A stretch of 64,000 nucleotides of DNA, taken from assembly GCA_028456385.1 (NCBI GenBank), contig JALNQF010000019.1, positions 248,001-312,000 on the forward strand. The letters run 5' to 3'. This document shows, in pieces, positions 45,467-56,094 of the stretch. A model generated the notes under the pieces. The model was not told the origin of the DNA, ran no database searches, and was given only the letters and a program-made list of their open reading frames with translations. The translations under genes were made by a program, and so were the position numbers. The stretch comes from Ophiosphaerella korrae. Lineage: Eukaryota > Ascomycota > Dothideomycetes > Pleosporales > Phaeosphaeriaceae. Each line of letters starts with the position of its first letter. Position 1 is the first letter of the stretch.

Positions 45467-46352
45467 CTACGAATCCACATCCATTGTCTCGGCCGTGGCC
45501 GCCACGCTCTCATCGTTGAGCTCATGCACAGTGACGTACTTGCTGATCTCCTCTTTTGTGATGATCTTCTCGTTCAGCACAGCCGTGGTGCCCTTTTGGA
45601 AGCGGTAGTTGCGCTGCTTAGGTTGTCTGGTGTTGGGCGTCTTGTAGTTTCTCAGCAGCGTCGTCTTCTCCTCGGTGATGACGGCGACATCGACGTTGCT
45701 GCCGGAGCCGAGGTCGTTCCAGATTCCGGCTTCGATGGCGTTTGCACACAGCGTCACGGCGTCGTCGCGCGAGAGCTGTGCTTTCCATTGTGTCTCGAAG
45801 ACGCTCATGGCGGCGAGCGAGCCGGAGCCCATGGTCACGTAGGGCAGCTTGTCGGTGGAGCCGTGGGCGTGGACGGTGAAAAGGTGCGAGCCCGTGGGGT
45901 CGACGCCGGCAATGACGAGGTATGCGCCGATGTGGCCTTGGTGGCGGAAGAGGTGTTGCTTGAGCATGGTCATGCAGGTGACGACGCGGGGCTTGCGGCC
46001 GGTGGAGAGGGCGTGCAGCTCGAGATTGGAGGAGATGATGGCGGTGGTGAATTCCGTGTCTGCGGCTGTGCCGGCGCCGGCGCACCAGATGTGGGGGGAG
46101 ATGTAGTGCAGCTTCTCGCAGTTCTATGGGCTTTATTAGACATGGCGGCCGTGGTTGTGTTTGCAGAGGCGGCGGTACCTTGTCTGCTACTATGGGGCCG
46201 CTGGTAGCCCGTGTATCGGCTGCAATAACCACGCCGCCGTCGAACAGACAGCCGACAATGGTGGTTCCTGTGCTGGTTGCCTTTGGCAGCGGCACACCCT
46301 GGGCGTGGAGGGCTGCATTGCGGCTGTGGTTGGAGAAGTCGAAGCCGCCCAT
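45467..46352 (-). CDS. pup1: Proteasome subunit beta type-7 (beta2, Pup1)
   Basis: Catalytic beta2 subunit of the 20S proteasome, with trypsin-like activity. 276 aa; exons 46352-46179 and 46123-45467 with a 55-nt intron (GTACCG...ATAG). A 29-residue propeptide ends in TSTG; the mature protein starts at Thr30 ([19 protein letters not shown]), with the catalytic Lys downstream in [13 protein letters not shown], which spans the intron. The C-terminal extension that wraps beta3 is present. An intact, housekeeping gene. Confidence 0.93.
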
Positions 46353-46838
46353 GGTGGGGAGCGTGGCGTGTTTGGGGGGCGGGACAGCGTGTGTGGAAAC
46401 GGGAGTGCGGCGTGCGGTAGGGAGGCGTGGCGGGCAGGAGGAAGGGCGTCTCGCTCAGTCGCAGGCGGTTTGAGGCGGCTGGTGAGGTTGCGTAGCTGTC
46501 GTGCCTGGAGGAGCTCAGGCCTCTTGCCGCGTCTTGGCAAACATCCCTGCGGCTTTCTTTGGAGCTCCCATGCACAAACACACGACGGCCCAGCAGGTGA
46601 AAGCACAGACGGACTCTGCTCGTCGCCTGCTCGCCGCCTGCTCGCCGCCTGCTCGCCGCCTGCTTGTCGCTCTGCCACCAGAAGAGCGCCAGGCGCCTGC
46701 ACCCCTACACCCCTACACGACACCATACTAAGCAAAAGCCTCGACCTTGCCCGGCCATTGAAACGCAGCAGCACCCCATCGCTCGAGAACCTGCGCGCCA
46801 GCTTTGTGCGCGCCAGACTCTCGTCCGCCTTTGCAGAC
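46353..46838. promoter_or_regulatory. Divergent promoter region, Pup1 / Nup159-like
   Basis: 486 bp between the two starts. It includes an 11-bp tandem repeat (46618-46668). Open frames on both strands here are shadows of GC-rich sequence. Confidence 0.4.
46618..46668. repeat. 11-bp tandem repeat (GCCTGCTCGCC unit)
   Basis: About four and a half copies of an 11-bp GC-rich unit, with point changes in the outer copies, upstream of the nucleoporin gene. Confidence 0.85.
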
Positions 46839-49800
46839 ATGTCTGCCAGTGCGCCCGCGGTGCACCAGGGCGAGGCCTTTGACGAGTATCAGACTGATGT
46901 GCCTCACCACGCGCCCGCCTCTCTAGCAAACACGGCTAACACATGTCCAGCATCTGGGCTTCCGCGCGCTTGCCCAAGGCGCAGAAGGAGCAACCAAGGT
47001 CCAGGTCGTCAGGCCATGGCCGAACAACCAACTACCGCCCGCCTGTGCCACTCTCCTCTCCGTGTCCTCCAAAGCCGGCCTGCTCGCCGCCGCCGGCCCC
47101 GACAAGCTCATGGTCGCCTCCACCCACAGGGTGCGCGAAGCCTTCAGCAAAAAGCCTGGCGAGTGGGACGTCATCGCAGACTTCACTCCTGACATGGCCA
47201 TACCGCTGGGCGACCCGCCGCTGCGCCATGTGCAGTTCTCCACCAACGGCGAGTTTCTCGCTATATCGGCCGAGGGCAAGGGCGGGTTGGCTGTATTCGA
47301 CGTCGCGAAGCTCATGAAAGGCCACAAGGTGCCAGAGCAGCAATTCCAGACCGAGGGCGTTGCTGTCCGAGTGCTGCAGGCCAACCCTGAGCCAACAATG
47401 GACCATTACATGGCCCTCGTTCTCGACACCGGCAAGCTCTGGGCCATTGACGTCACCACTGGGTCGACCATTACCCTGAAAGAGGATGGCGTTACATGTG
47501 TCGCATGGAGCAACAAAGGCAAAGCTGTGGCAGCCGGCCTGAAAAACGGTGCCATGGAGATCTACAAGACTTCGCGCGAGCTCCTAGCCACCATCCCGCG
47601 TCCTCCGAGATTAGACGACAACTATGAAGGTGAGCATGCTTGCACCCACTCCACTCTCTCTCCCCTATCCGCTAACGGAACAGTAACTGGCGTGACTTGG
47701 CTGAGCAATCTCGAATTCCTCCTCGTCCACAGTCCAAAGGAGGGTGCAGTGACCGAGGACTCGGACAATAAATACCATCTGGTCAGCTGTGGGAAGGGAT
47801 ACACGAGTGTCGAGTATCATCCCGAATCATGGGACCCTCTTTTGCCCTCACCAGGAGCACCAGCCCGGCCAACTCCCCCGCGTTTCTCCGCAACACGACT
47901 TCAAAATTGGCAGCCCGACCTCGACGAATTGCTCATCATCACGAACTCGCACACGGACACTATAGGAGTACTTACAAGCTCAAAGCATCCTTTATCAGCA
48001 GAACAGAAAGACGCGGCATACCAGAAATGGGTTCTGACGCCTGCTGCGGACACTAGGCAGGCTGCAGTTCCTCGACTGGTATTTGGAGAAGACGGGGACA
48101 GTGTTCTTGTCGGCGAGGCCTTGGATCTTTCTGCCACAGAGAAGATTCTCCGCCCGGTTCCAGCGCTCGAAGAAATCGACCAAGCCCCACATCCGCTCCC
48201 GGCTTATCTTGTCCTTACGCATCAAGGTATTCTCGTGGCCTGGTGGGTCGTTTGGGACAAGTCTATTGAGAACGGCACCCGCTATCCTGGCATGATAACA
48301 GGAAGCGATCAGAAAACAGAACAAGCTGCCCCTTCACCTGCGCCATCTAATACTACACAACCAATGTCTACCTTTGGACAGCCATCTACCCCGTCAGCTG
48401 CAGCCCCGGCTGGCCCTAGTCCTTTTGCGAAGCCCGCCGCTACCTTTGGCAGTGCTTCAAAACCCGCGTTCGGTGCTCCCAGTTTTGGCAGTGCTTCGAA
48501 ACCTGCATTTGGTGCCCCTAGTTTTGGCACTTCAGCATCTCCGTCAACGTCCTCACGGCCATTTGGTTCCATGGCCGCTCCAAATAAGCCTGCTGCTCCC
48601 GCTTTCGGTGCCCCTTCAGCAGTGGGCGGCGCTCAAGCCTCTGGATTCGGTGCAACTGGCGGATTAGGCAACAAGGCCTCTCCATGGGGCACACCTTCAC
48701 AAAACACTACCATCTCGCAGACACAGGCCAGTCCATTCGGTGCTGCTGCGGGAGGCTCGAGTGGATTCGGGCAGTTTGCCCAGTCTGGCAATAACTCTGG
48801 TTTCTCTAGCTTTGGCAGTACCAGTGGTTCCCAGTCAGGCTTCGCTTCGCTCGGACAGCAGAAGTCCGCGTTCCCAGGTCTGAAATCAGAACCTAGTGGC
48901 TCTACAATCACAATTGGCTCTAATACAGAGTCACCTCTTCCTTCATGGGCTAACACGCCTTCGCAACAAGGGGGCTCGATCTTTGGACAGAGCAAATCGT
49001 CGTTCAACACCGCGTCTTTTGAGTCCAAAACATCCGAAACAAGTGGATCAGATGATCGCAAGAGGGATGAGGCTACGCCAACCCCACAGCCACCACCACC
49101 ACCACCACCACCACCACAGGCCGCCCAAGGTCTTTTTGGGCTTGCAGGAGGATTCAAGCTTGGAACTACCTTCAGTGGTGATGGCAGTGCGAGGAACGAT
49201 CTACCCAAACCTGCAGCGCCTTCCACTAGTTCCCTCTTTGGAAGTGACTTCGCCTCTGGATTAGGGGGGACTGGCTCGAAACCACCAGCCACCCCGGCAA
49301 AGGAGACCAACAACGCTCAAAACATGTCTACGACACCAGCCTCTCCACCTAGACAACAGAAACCACTATTTCAAAGCGAAAGTGCTACGCCGAAAGCGCC
49401 GCCACCAGCTGCAGCTGCCTCTGAGGTTGATGATGCACCTCTTCCACCAGACTTCATAACAAGCAAAGCACCCAAGTCAGCCGACGATGATCTGCCGCCT
49501 CTCGCTGGCAGTCCCGGCGTGAAAGTCGAGGCGCCAAGCTCATCGGTCGAAGGATCGGCCATCGACAATGAGGATGGGGATAACAGAAGCGAGTTTTCTG
49601 TAGCGGAAGAAGAGTCGGGAGAGGAGGTTGGAGAGGTGCAGGAACCATCACCATCTGATCTTTCACGCAGACCGCAGTCAAAGGCTGGAGGAGGCTGGAA
49701 CTTCCAGGACAGTGTTAACCAGTCGCCCCATGTCTTTCCTCCGGCGCCCACACCACCAGCTGTCAGAACAGCAGATGTCGGCCGAGGTACCTCGCCGGCA

Positions 49801-51210
49801 AAGTCACTCTTTGGGCATACACCCAGGCCCGCGCCCCCAGCTTCATTGTTCGGGCAACAAACGCAAAAGGCTCCTTTCGCTATCGGTCTTGGAAATCAAG
49901 CGGATCCATCGTCAGCGTCAGGGAAGCCATACTTTCCCCCACCTGCAAATCGTGCCCAAAGCCTTCGTTCACCTAGCCCAATTCGCTCTGCATCAACATC
50001 GGCTCTTCGATCGCGGCAACAGTTTGCTCCATCCGGTACTTCGCTGAATTCTTCCGTTCAACAGGCGAAACCACCAACACCGCAGCCCCAAGTGTCTGAC
50101 CTGGAAGACGAGGAAGGTGAACGTATGCGCGAGCAACTTGCACGAGAAATTGAACCAAGCAGAACTTTGGATCCGTTTGTCTCATATCATGAGGCGCCTC
50201 TCCAAGCGCAGAATAAGGTTGGAATCGCTGCTCAGATTGAGATTTTGTATAAAGACATCAATGGTATGCTTGACGTGCTAGGCTGGAATGCACGGTCCCT
50301 CAAGTCTTACATTGAGTATCACAAGCAGCCGCAGCCTGGCCATAAAGTCGATCGTCGGACACTGGAAGATATCCAAGACCGAGGCGAGGACCGGTCGTGG
50401 TCTGAGCAATGGACAATAGGAGAGGTCGAAGGTCTTAAATCTCTCGAAGCCGAGCTGGAACGCGAACTGGACGCTGGCCGAGTCCAAGACGTCCTCTCCA
50501 AACTGAACCAACTCTCCCGCCTCCTCCACGAAAAGGCCAAGCTAATGACTCGCCTCAACGACATCCGCCGGCAAATCATCAACCGTAAAGACCCCGACAA
50601 AATCTTGATCTCCTGCAAAGCACCCCTCCCCAAAGAGCTGTCCGACAAGCAAAAAGACCTGCGCACTGAATACGCCCGCCTCCTAACCCTTCTCTCCCAA
50701 GCTGAAGAATCTGCCATCCTCCTCCGCTCCCGCATCGCCTCGCACAACGCACAGAACGGCCAAACCACCGCCGTCCCCACCGTCGACGCCGTAAAACGCA
50801 CCATCCTCAAAATGACCTCCCTCGCCGAAAAACGCACAGCTGAAATCTCCCTCCTCGAAACCCAAATGCGCAAACTTGGCCTCGCCGACACTCGCACTTC
50901 GTCCCCCTCTCGCTCCTCCCACCTCCGCACCTCCACATCTTCCCCCTTTACCACGCCCCGCGCCAAACTCAGTCTCACGGACCTCAATCGCCGTGCGCTG
51001 ACGCCGGATGTTGAAACGCAGAGTAAAGGCTATGGCCTGTTTTATACGCCCGAGGGTAGTTTGGAGGGCGCTGGGTTGGCACGCTTGAGTGAGCGGGTGG
51101 ACGAGCAGATTGGGGAGTTGTGTGGCGTTGCGGCGAGGAGGAGGGCCGTTGCGGGTGAGGTTAGGAAGGTGCTTGTTAGGAGGGGGGTTAGGGAGACGAG
51201 GATTGGGTAG
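46839..51210 (+). CDS. Nup159-like FG nucleoporin
   Basis: Cytoplasmic-side nuclear pore protein of the Nup159/Nup214 family, which anchors the mRNA export helicase Dbp5. About 1,421 aa. Exons 46839-46898, 46951-47629 and 47684-51210. The N-terminal beta-propeller starts at QTDHLGFRALAQ over the first junction and contains SKAGLLAAAGPDKLMVAS. An FG-repeat region follows at about residues 460-720 (PSFG, SAFG and GFG types), with an 8-Pro run and an acidic S/P-rich linker. The C-terminal 350 residues are coiled coil, as needed to join Nup82 and Nsp1. The second intron (54 nt, GTGAGC...ACAG) is a multiple of three and has no stop, so retention would add 18 residues. The first donor, GTGCCT, is weak. 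Confidence 0.88.
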
Positions 51211-52140
51211 GATGAGTGTGGTGGTGGGTAGAGTGGAGTGTTGAAGGGATGAGGAAGAGTGTGTTTGAGTATGATGAGAAGTGAAGGGTAGCTAGGACGG
51301 TACCTGTGTAGTAATGTACGATTGTTTGAGGGGGGTTTTTTTTTTGGGCGGTGAGATGTGTTTTGTGATGTAGATTGGGGTTGGTGCGTCTGGTGCTCTT
51401 TGATTTGATGTAAATGCAACCGTTTGACGTTTAGCGAATCTGTAGCTTAGTGTTTCGTAACATAGTCATTTGATGATATACAGCGGTTTTTCAGTGTATA
51501 TCAAGACCAACAATAGCAGTGTGTTCAAGATTCAGTCAAGAACATAACTTGACATAGCTATGGCCAAATCATCGTCATCACGCAATATGCTATTTGATCA
51601 CGGCACGACTTTGCCCTTGAAATTGAAATCATCGCTCTACTCGCCGCACAGGTGACAATAATTGCTCCAGTTTTCGAGGTGATAATCTGCGACTTCCGCG
51701 AGACAGGACTGAGGCCATATATGTATAGTCTGGTATTCAAAGAAATACTCATTCATCTGAAAGCCTAGTATAATAGAAAGGCTTTGGTACTGGTTTTATA
51801 ATCCTAAGCGCTTCCTCTTTGGTCGACTTCATCATCGGGTAAACTTGGGTAAAGTCACGTTCCCGGCGTTGTGAATAATGAACGCCGGCTAGGGTTGGTC
51901 TGGCGTCTTTTCAGAACGCCCGGTGCTGTATATATTTAGAATCTATATTTAGGTATGGTGGAGTTGGGTGGGCTTAATGTATCGTAGCACGGAGGGTTTT
52001 GTGTTGCGTAGGTAGGTGTGCAGGGGTAAAGCTGATTTTGAGGCAACAGCCACATGGCCGTGAGAGACCTCTCTTAGAATCATCGTTTTGGTTATTTGGT
52101 TATAAGCCACGGGAGATTTAGCACCATCTACTAAAGGAAA
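51211..52140. other. Intergenic, leading into the decayed island
   Basis: No coding region supported. There is a G6/T10 run at about 51330-51345. AT content rises from about 51420 onward. Confidence 0.45.
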
Positions 52141-53078
52141 ATGTTATATTCTCGCATTTTCCGCGCTTCTCAGTTGACCGTTCGGACCCAAGTGAGTGGT
52201 TGCTCCTTCTTTTGGGCGCATTACCTGATTTACCCTGGCTCCTCCACAACCGTGCTTTCTGTTGCAGACCTCTCTTCTACGGAAGAACTGAAAGTGGCCG
52301 AAATCATAGACATATACTACGATATTATCATTATTGGTGTGGGTTTTGCTAGCCCTGCTAGCTTCGCGCGTAAAGGACACAAAGTCCTTCTTCTTGAGCG
52401 CAGTCTGAATGAGCGCGACCATATTGCTGGAGAGCTTCTGCAGCCTGGTGGGGTTATCACGCTGGAAAGACTGGGGTTGGAAACAGTGGTGCAAGGAATC
52501 GATGCCCTCCCTGTGCGAAGCTACCACATATACTGGAAAAACGAAGAGGCGATGTTTTACTATCCGTCTTTCGATTGCAAAAAATATCGAGATGAAATCC
52601 TCTGCTTTTGGGGAAGGGAATGCAAGGCCGGAAGGACGAAGCTTCCACCACGGCAGATTTGTGTCGAAATTGCGGGAGCTTGCGATCAGTGAGGGGAAGG
52701 TTGCAGCTGTTGAGGCCACCGTCACAAGCCTCGAAAGCGATAAAAAGACAAGGAGAGTTGTTAGTGTTAACTATACAATCAAAGAACACTAGACGAAGAG
52801 GGTAAGTCAGTAACAGGTGGATAAAGACCGAGCTACTGATCTGATAGCAGTACTACTCTCGTCTAACCACTGTCCCAGATGGGGCAAGCTCTAATATCCA
52901 GTTCCAGTTACATCTACAGAAACCGCTTGCCAGGTCAAGGTTTTAGGGTCTGGAATTTACAGACGTGGAACTACCATATTACGAGCTCGCCTACAGATCA
53001 ATAGGAAATGGTCCTCCGATTTTGATCTACCAAATCGGTTGCCGCGACACTCGCATCCTTAAAACCGTGCGCGGAGCC
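52141..53078 (+). pseudogene. Squalene epoxidase (ERG1) relic
   Basis: Broken copy of squalene monooxygenase, the FAD enzyme of sterol synthesis. Three pieces in order match the family: an N-terminal FAD-binding part (YDIIIIGVG...KVLLLERSL...GELLQPGGV, 52315-52560); then, in another frame, RPEGRSFHHGRFVSKLRELA and EATVTSL (52625-52740); then, after an intron-like gap, GLEFTDVELP and PPILIYQIG (52947-53060). Defects: the glycine motif lacks its usual form and some residues, the frame shifts between pieces 1 and 2 (about 52560-52625), and a TAG stands at 52944-52946 where the family has the Trp codon of FWGLE. Homology ends near 53078, where a transposase relic begins on the other strand. The C-terminal half of the enzyme is missing. 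It is probably a second, dead copy. Confidence 0.82.
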
Positions 53079-53089
53079 TCAGCGGTTGA

Positions 53090-53665
53090 TAGAACTAATC
53101 TATCAGTTGCTGTCGCTGCTATCGCTACTAGAGACGGTATCTTAACGACGGTCGCTCGACCAATCGTGCTAGAGCTAGTAGCAGCTTTTAACATTGCAGC
53201 TACTCCTATTATAAATCTAGTCTTATCAAAGTTATATATATCTTTATCTAGGATCCTATATACAGCGCGCGTGTTGATAGGCTTGAACCACACTCTAATT
53301 GTGACTAGGCATTTATATCTAGCTTGCTTTGAATTGAACATTTGATTCTACTTAGTCTTGAGCTTAGACTAGCTCTTGATCTATCGTAACGCCTAATTTT
53401 TTCCAACTAGTTTAGGAGATGGGTCTTGCCTATGCGTAGAGAGGAGAAGGTTAGCTATACGGCGTACGTCAATGACTTGAAATGAAAAGCTACGTTGATT
53501 AAGGTCTAAGACCCAATTTACAAGGGACTGCTCTTTAGACAGTGACAACTTTCGAAGTCTAAAGTAGGCGTCGCGCACAGACTGACACCTTATAAGCCGG
53601 CGCTAAACTGTCGTACGAGAGACTTTGTAGAGCGTTGCAGCGTGACGCCAGCTTCGTATACGGCG
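53090..53665 (-). mobile_element. Fot1/Tc1-mariner type transposase relic
   Basis: On the minus strand, 53665-53394 encodes a helix-turn-helix start of Fot1-type transposases (AATLYKVSRTTV, then RRL, RDA and LSLSKEQSLVNWVLDLNQRSF), with an internal TAG after TTV. The next part, 53341-53090, in another frame, holds the first DDE block (KDIYNFDKTRFIIGV), with the first catalytic Asp, and then decays. The second and third acidic residues are absent, so the element cannot move by itself. The end abuts the ERG1 relic. No inverted repeat that I could match to this copy. Stops and AT shift fit RIP, but this is inferred. Confidence 0.78.
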
Positions 53666-54808
53666 AGTTTGTATAGCGTGGGTTGAAAGAAACACTCTGC
53701 CTTCCTTTTGAGGTGATTAGGCACGATTTATGGGCGCAATGGTAGATAGGATGGAGGAGAGACGCGTTAAATTAGGTGGGTGGCTCGGGTCCGTCCTGGG
53801 TGGGCACGTTACAGCCCCTAAAAGGCTTAGTCATCCTTGCGGTGAGGCGCGTAGAACATGTTGGAAACCCCACAGAAACTGTAGCTAGCACACTTCAACC
53901 GGCGGAAGACACTAGGTCGATGGGCCGTAGCACTCCCAATTTATATGGAATGGGTGATTGGGGCAGTGTGACAGCACTGAAAGCCCTAACCCCAAGGGAG
54001 GCTATATACGGACGTCAAACCAAATACACACTCACACACACACACCAGACTTATGTGTTCAAGCACTAGTGCCATATACTGTCATCATCTGATATAACTT
54101 ACGTCGTTAATTAGTTGGCTGGACGTAGGCGGCTGCAGTGCCATCACCACTTTGATCAAGTTCGAATGCAAGTCGTGGAACGCTCCACTCAAGGCTGATC
54201 TCTAAGATATGGAGTCCTGAAAGCCACAAGTAAGGTACCACTAGTGTTCTCTCCGGACCACCAAGTAACGGGGCCCTGCCGCACGAGCATTATGAGGCGT
54301 GTCTCAGCTTCTGTAACTCCGTGAACGCTGTACCACAGTAGCCACTTACTGACCTCCAAACGATCTACAGTAAGCCTTGGAATGGGCTTTAGGTGAACGG
54401 TTGAACTATATCTGATAAGTACCATGGTTTTCTCTGGGAAGAAGTGTGAGCACCCTTACCGGGAGCTCTTCTCGACTATACGACACCTGAAGACCCTGAC
54501 GATATTGCCTCTTTTGCAATCATAGCGTTTCGTCGTCTATAGCGATAACACTGAATGTGACTCTGAATATAAATCGTCCCACGAGATTCCGTTGGCTTAC
54601 GGTATGAAAGATCAATCGGCCTACGAATGCCCTGCTGTCGCTCTTTGCTATTATGCAGTGGGACGCAGTAAATATCTCTGTGCGTCAGATGGAAACCTTA
54701 GGCAATAATCATTAGACTTTAGTTCATGCCTTCTATACAAACGCTGGAGGTTTTATATTAGAAACACCGAATTTTCCACCATTCCCCATCAACGCGACGT
54801 CATTGTTC
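53666..54808. other. Degenerate sequence between transposase relic and MITE
   Basis: About 1.1 kb without an intact gene. Short frames (53776-54069 plus, 54189-54425 minus) show no known domain. It may be older transposon or gene debris. Confidence 0.45.
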
Positions 54809-54810
54809 TA

Positions 54811-54858
54811 CAGTACTAGGACAAAAGTTTAGCACGGCGAGCCGAAACCCCACCAAAA
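54811..54858 (+). repeat. Left terminal inverted repeat of the 470-bp element
   Basis: Begins right after TA at 54809-54810. It pairs with 55234-55280 in inverted orientation with a 1-nt length difference. Confidence 0.82.
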
Positions 54859-55233
54859 ACTAGCTTTTTTCTACCTATTATTATACGACGCCTATATATT
54901 AGAAATCTTTAAAAAGTGTAGAGATTATAAAAGAGATAGAAGCCTATCTTATTATTTATTTAAATTCCTATTTTCTTTTCTCTATACTAATTCGCGTAGC
55001 TTTAAAGTAAAACCTTCGAAAAAATTGCCTAAAATCTAAATTTTTACTAGTAAAATAAGCGAAATCTAGAGAATTTTTTTTTTACTTCAACTTTATATAA
55101 CTATTTTATCTTAAGAAGTAAATATAATATATGTATATATATATTGAAGAGTAATACTAGAAGAATAATTACCTCTAATTTTATAAAATTCTATTAAGTG
55201 GGAGAGGTAGTATTATATGCTGAAAGAGGCTGA

Positions 55234-55280
55234 TTTTGGTGAGGAATCGCTTGAGTTGCTAAACTTTTGTCCAGTCACTG
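55234..55280 (-). repeat. Right terminal inverted repeat of the 470-bp element
   Basis: Inverted match to 54811-54858, followed directly by TA at 55281-55282. Confidence 0.82.
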
Positions 55281-55341
55281 TATCTTGCGTCGCAAGGTAG
55301 ACTCGACCTTCCAACAATTACCGAAAAAAAAAACATCGTAG

Positions 55342-56094
55342 CATTCATTCAGACAGGATGGCTACTCTGTCCTACAACAGCTCCCAGTCACACTCATTGA
55401 GCTTTTTACAATCGCTTTCATCGTCCCCACAGTTGCGACACAATACATTTGGGCCAACAAACCTCAAAACATCGAAGAAAAGGTAGTCATCACTGTTGAC
55501 TGGGGAATCAGTGAGATTTTGAGAGCTGCCGGTCCTGCGGCCAGGATACCATACGTCGATACACCTATAGATTTTATCGAAAAGCTTGCCTGGGATGGCT
55601 GGAAACGCCGCCCATCACTCCTGCACTTTGGCAGACTTGAGGGCAGACCGCTCTCACGAATTCCAAACGACTACCCCTCACTCCCTCCAACTGGTGTCGA
55701 AGCCACTTTCATATAGGTCATATCCGTGGCGCATGCTAGCATCCACTGCGCTGGGTGGAACTTTAGCTTTCCCACTTCGACCGAGCTTCTCCTTTGGCGC
55801 ATTAGTAGCTGTACCCTTCTTGTCGCTATGGCGGTTGGCGGAATTGTGCCTGTGCTTTCAAGCCGCTCGTGGTTTGATTTCAGTTTTAACTTGCTATGGG
55901 TATGGGTACAGGACGCACGGAAGAAAACACGGGTAAGGGAATGGGCTTTTGCTCCACCTGTGAACTGTACTTCTGCGGCATATATTCTAGCAAGATTAGT
56001 GATATCCGCGGAGCTGTTTAGCGTATTGAGGAGTCTACCACGCGCCGCGTATCAGGATGTGAAACGGTCGGCTTTTTGGCCGCATGTGAGATAG
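55342..56094 (+). pseudogene. 5'-truncated membrane protein gene with in-frame TAG
   Basis: One reading frame from 55342 to 56094 looks coding throughout but has no in-frame ATG at its start and a single stop, TAG at 55714-55716. Before the stop: VTLIELFTIAFIVPTVATQY (membrane segment), WKRRPSLLHFG and RIPNDYPSLPPTG. After it: HASIHCAGWNFSFPT, a hydrophobic segment (LVAMAVGGIVPVL), RSWFDFSFNLLWVW and an ending in AFWPHVR. This layout resembles a fungal family of uncharacterised polytopic membrane proteins; I know no function. The MITE-like element ends 60 bp upstream and may have removed or separated the 5' exons. It could also be two short genes, or a case of stop readthrough, but decay is simplest. 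Confidence 0.65.

Larger units (their letters stand above)
54811..55280. mobile_element. MITE-like Tc1/mariner non-autonomous element, 470 bp
   Basis: The two ends are inverted repeats: both start CAGT and share the identical 16-mer GGACAAAAGTTTAGCA, at 54819-54834 on the plus strand and inverted at 55257-55272, exactly 8 bp from each outer end. A second shared block, CACCAAAA, lies at 54851-54858 and inverted at 55234-55241, so the terminal repeats are about 48 bp with scattered changes. TA stands directly outside both ends (54809-54810 and 55281-55282), the target duplication expected of Tc1/mariner elements. The inside is very AT-rich and has no open frame, which suggests a MITE or a RIP-degraded deletion derivative. 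Confidence 0.83.

Noticed and set aside
45176..46207. 343-aa plus-strand frame opposite the proteasome gene
   Set aside because: Antisense shadow of the Pup1 exons, which have strong homology on the minus strand.
46618..46668. CRISPR-like array
   Set aside because: Direct tandem repeats without spacers in a eukaryotic genome; a minisatellite.
46155..47192. 345-aa plus-strand frame
   Set aside because: Overlaps Pup1 exon 1 antisense and the nucleoporin first exons in the wrong frame; GC-rich shadow.
52965..53345. 126-aa plus-strand frame as a single gene
   Set aside because: Its first part is the ERG1 relic and its remainder is the antisense of the transposase relic.
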